A stretch of DNA of 35,099 bases from CAG-877 sp045125935. Its GTDB lineage: Bacteria > Bacillota_I > Bacilli_A > RF39 > UBA660. Shown here piece after piece: positions 34,087-35,099 of this stretch. The position numbers were made by a program, and so were the translations under genes. Under the pieces are notes generated by a model that worked only from the letters and a program-made list of their open reading frames with translations, did not search any database and was not told the DNA's origin. How positions within the stretch are numbered: the first letter of the stretch is position 1; every line of letters begins with the position of its first letter. The stretch lies in contig JBGVNW010000005.1 of assembly GCA_045125935.1 (NCBI GenBank), positions 1 to 35,099 on the forward strand, read 5' to 3'.

Positions 34087-34368
34087 TTACACATTTCTTT
34101 TACGCAATTTATTATAAATGTATAGAAATAAAAGAAATCCAAATAAAATTAAGATTAAAAAGTAAACATGCAAAATTCCATTATTAATTCTCATCAAAAT
34201 AAAAAAATAAAGTAAAGATAAAAATCCAATAAATAAAATTGTATTAATCATACAAACAACTTTCTTTTTATAAAATAAAAACTTATAAAATATTTTAAAT
34301 AAAATTCCAAATAAAACTCCAAACAAGAATGAATATGTAAGAGAAATAATCTGTATCTTTAAGTTCAT
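34087..34368 (-). CDS. yabQ: YabQ-like sporulation membrane protein
   Basis: A 93-residue membrane protein with three hydrophobic spans (about 6-28, 36-57, 65-85) and a basic end KLRKRN. YabQ in Bacillus is a forespore-surface membrane protein needed for the cortex; there it is about twice as long. I assign it from its position between yabP and divIC, the YSFLFGVLFGILFKIFY start and the span pattern. The start codon shares one base with the yabP stop, so the two are translationally coupled. Confidence 0.7.
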   Translation of the reverse strand: MNLKIQIISLTYSFLFGVLFGILFKIFYKFLFYKKKVVCMINTILFIGFLSLLYFFILMRINNGILHVYFLILILFGFLLFLYIYNKLRKRNV

Positions 34369-34661
34369 TATTTAAATAACCTATTAAAAATACTTTCTTC
34401 TTTATTCTTTTTAGAATTTTCTTCTATATAGTCAATAGAATTAACAGTACCTTTAATAGATACATTTCCCTGCAATGTATCTAATTTTACTAATTCCAAA
34501 TCATTTCCCTTTATTAACATAAAGCCCATAATCGTTTCCAACAAAAACTGTTCTTTATCAAAGTTTTCTATCTTCTTTACTCCAGTAATAACCAAACTCT
34601 TTTTTTCAAACAAACTAACACCATGACTATAATTACTAATACTATTATCTTGTTTATCCAT
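34368..34661 (-). CDS. yabP: YabP-family sporulation protein
   Basis: A 97-residue soluble protein matching the YabP/YqfC family: HGVSLFEKKSLVITGVKKIE, then FDKEQFLLETIMGFMLIKGN, a GNVSIKGTV strand and a basic C-terminal IFNRLFK. YabP is needed for spore cortex assembly in Bacillus and is made under sigma-E. ATG at 34661 with AGGAGG. It starts the yabP-yabQ pair. I cannot identify a convincing sigma-E promoter; CATATATT near 34700 is the best -10-like string. Confidence 0.85.
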   Translation of the reverse strand: MDKQDNSISNYSHGVSLFEKKSLVITGVKKIENFDKEQFLLETIMGFMLIKGNDLELVKLDTLQGNVSIKGTVNSIDYIEENSKKNKEESIFNRLFK

Positions 34662-34960
34662 AATAATCCTCCTACAAAATAATATGAGTTAAAAAAAAAT
34701 ATATGCTAAACAAATGCTTAAAATTTATATTATTCTAATCATCACAAATAACAATTCCTACTTCTTTGACTAGAGTATCCTCTATTCTCCATAGGCTTAA
34801 ACTTGCAACAGGCGCTGCCGTACTCATCATTTAACAAAATAATACTATCCAACAAATTACCTCACCACATTTTAAAATATAGAGAATAATCATCTCTACA
34901 CTTATATTATTAGCAATTACTGCACATCTTCCTACAAAATTTAGAGAAAATTTCTTATAA
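34662..34960. other. Gene-poor stretch upstream of yabP
   Basis: No supported gene. It should hold the yabP promoter. A GC-richer patch at about 34745-34830 reads, on the - strand, as a short broken frame with FKPMENRGYSSQRSRN, which recalls the tail of an IS200/IS605-type TnpB and may be a mobile-element remnant. The rest is AT-rich spacer. Confidence 0.35.
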
Positions 34961-34988
34961 AAAAATATCCACTAGCTTAGCTAGTGGT
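34961..34988. terminator. Strong bidirectional terminator hairpin
   Basis: CCACTAGC and GCTAGTGG form a perfect 8-base stem with a TAA/TTA loop. On the - strand it is followed by ATATTTTTTT, on the + strand by TTTTTCTC. It probably ends the transcript that enters from the right edge on the - strand. Confidence 0.8.
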
Positions 34989-35099
34989 TTTTCTCTGGCG
35001 CCTAAAAGGCTTAGGTTCTTGCTTCGCTTAAAAGCGCCCACACGACTCGCACTTGCATTATTTTATCTTTGCTTACCCGTGAACGGGTCTAACTTATCA
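34989..35099 (-). ncRNA. Possible partial structured RNA cut by the window edge
   Basis: This stretch is near half GC in a genome of roughly 30% GC and has no good coding frame. On the - strand it has several stems: ACCCG/CGGGT near 35070-35086, CGCTT/AAGCG near 35025-35036, CCTAA/TTAGG near 35003-35015, and an outer GGCGC/GCGCC. It ends in a strong terminator. This looks like the 3' part of an RNA gene, but I could not match it to tRNA, tmRNA, SRP RNA or RNase P. Strand is inferred from the terminator. Confidence 0.3.

Noticed and set aside
213..34661. Genetic code 4 (TGA as tryptophan)
   Set aside because: All genes are full length when TGA is read as a stop, and tryptophans are TGG; in so AT-rich a genome TGA would dominate if it meant Trp.
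34735..34827. 30-codon frame starting at 34827 on the - strand
   Set aside because: No ribosome binding site and no recognisable product; more likely part of a remnant or of regulatory sequence.
34990..35099. tRNA, tmRNA, SRP RNA or RNase P RNA at the right edge
   Set aside because: No cloverleaf, no T-loop TTCGA and no RNase P or SRP core motifs could be found, so I left it as an unassigned structured stretch.
1..35099. CRISPR array, prophage or rRNA operon
   Set aside because: No regularly spaced direct repeats, phage genes or rRNA sequences are present; the window is almost entirely housekeeping genes.

Overview
The window is about 35 kb of very AT-rich DNA from a low-GC Bacilli-type Firmicute. 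It most resembles an uncultured gut lineage on the branch between Erysipelotrichia/RF39-like bacteria and the Mollicutes; this placement is inference from gene content, gene order and codon use, since no database search was possible. Reading frames are intact under the standard code. The 31 genes I accept end in TAA (26) or TAG (5) and never in TGA, and the proteins use TGG for tryptophan. Strong Shine-Dalgarno sequences, several GTG starts and classical hairpin-plus-U-tract terminators are present throughout. The sporulation-family genes yabP and yabQ point to a spore-forming ancestor or a present spore former.

Layout. One gene, a FemABX-type peptidoglycan aminoacyltransferase (213-1451), lies on the + strand and converges on tuf. 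The other 30 genes are on the - strand. Read in the direction of transcription (right to left) they are a compressed version of the origin-proximal block of Bacillus subtilis: yabP-yabQ-divIC, tilS-ftsH, mscL-dusB-RDD-lysS, a large membrane transporter, clpC-cysS, mrnC-rlmB-sigH-like, an unrecognised tail-anchored protein, secE-nusG, rplK-rplA, rplJ-rplL, rsmC, rpoB-rpoC, a DUF5684-like membrane protein, rpsL-rpsG-fusA, tuf. Genes usual in this block in Bacillus but absent here include hprT, ctsR-mcsA-mcsB, the rae1/yacP gene, rpmG (L33) and the L7Ae-like ybxF gene; unrelated membrane proteins occupy some of these positions.

Function. Most of the window serves transcription (RpoB, RpoC, NusG, a sigma factor) and translation (S12, S7, L1, L10, L11, L7/L12, EF-G, EF-Tu, Lys- and Cys-tRNA synthetases, tRNA/rRNA modification and processing enzymes). 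Protein quality control (FtsH, ClpC), secretion (SecE), cell division (DivIC), osmotic protection (MscL) and wall synthesis (FemX-like) make up the rest. Promoters can be read in front of nearly every transcription unit, including a perfect consensus promoter inside the rplA stop region that drives an L10-leader RNA.

Most interesting points: a fused Rho-N/SAP-like domain at the FtsH C-terminus; a tail-anchored protein that looks like the C-lobe of a degenerate protein kinase beside secE-nusG; an Asn in RpoB at the rifampicin-pocket His position, as reported for naturally resistant Mollicutes; complete avoidance of TGA stops; several candidate RNA or operator control elements (rsmC, rpsL, rplK, rplA, clpC); and a GC-richer structured stretch at the right edge that may be part of an RNA gene.
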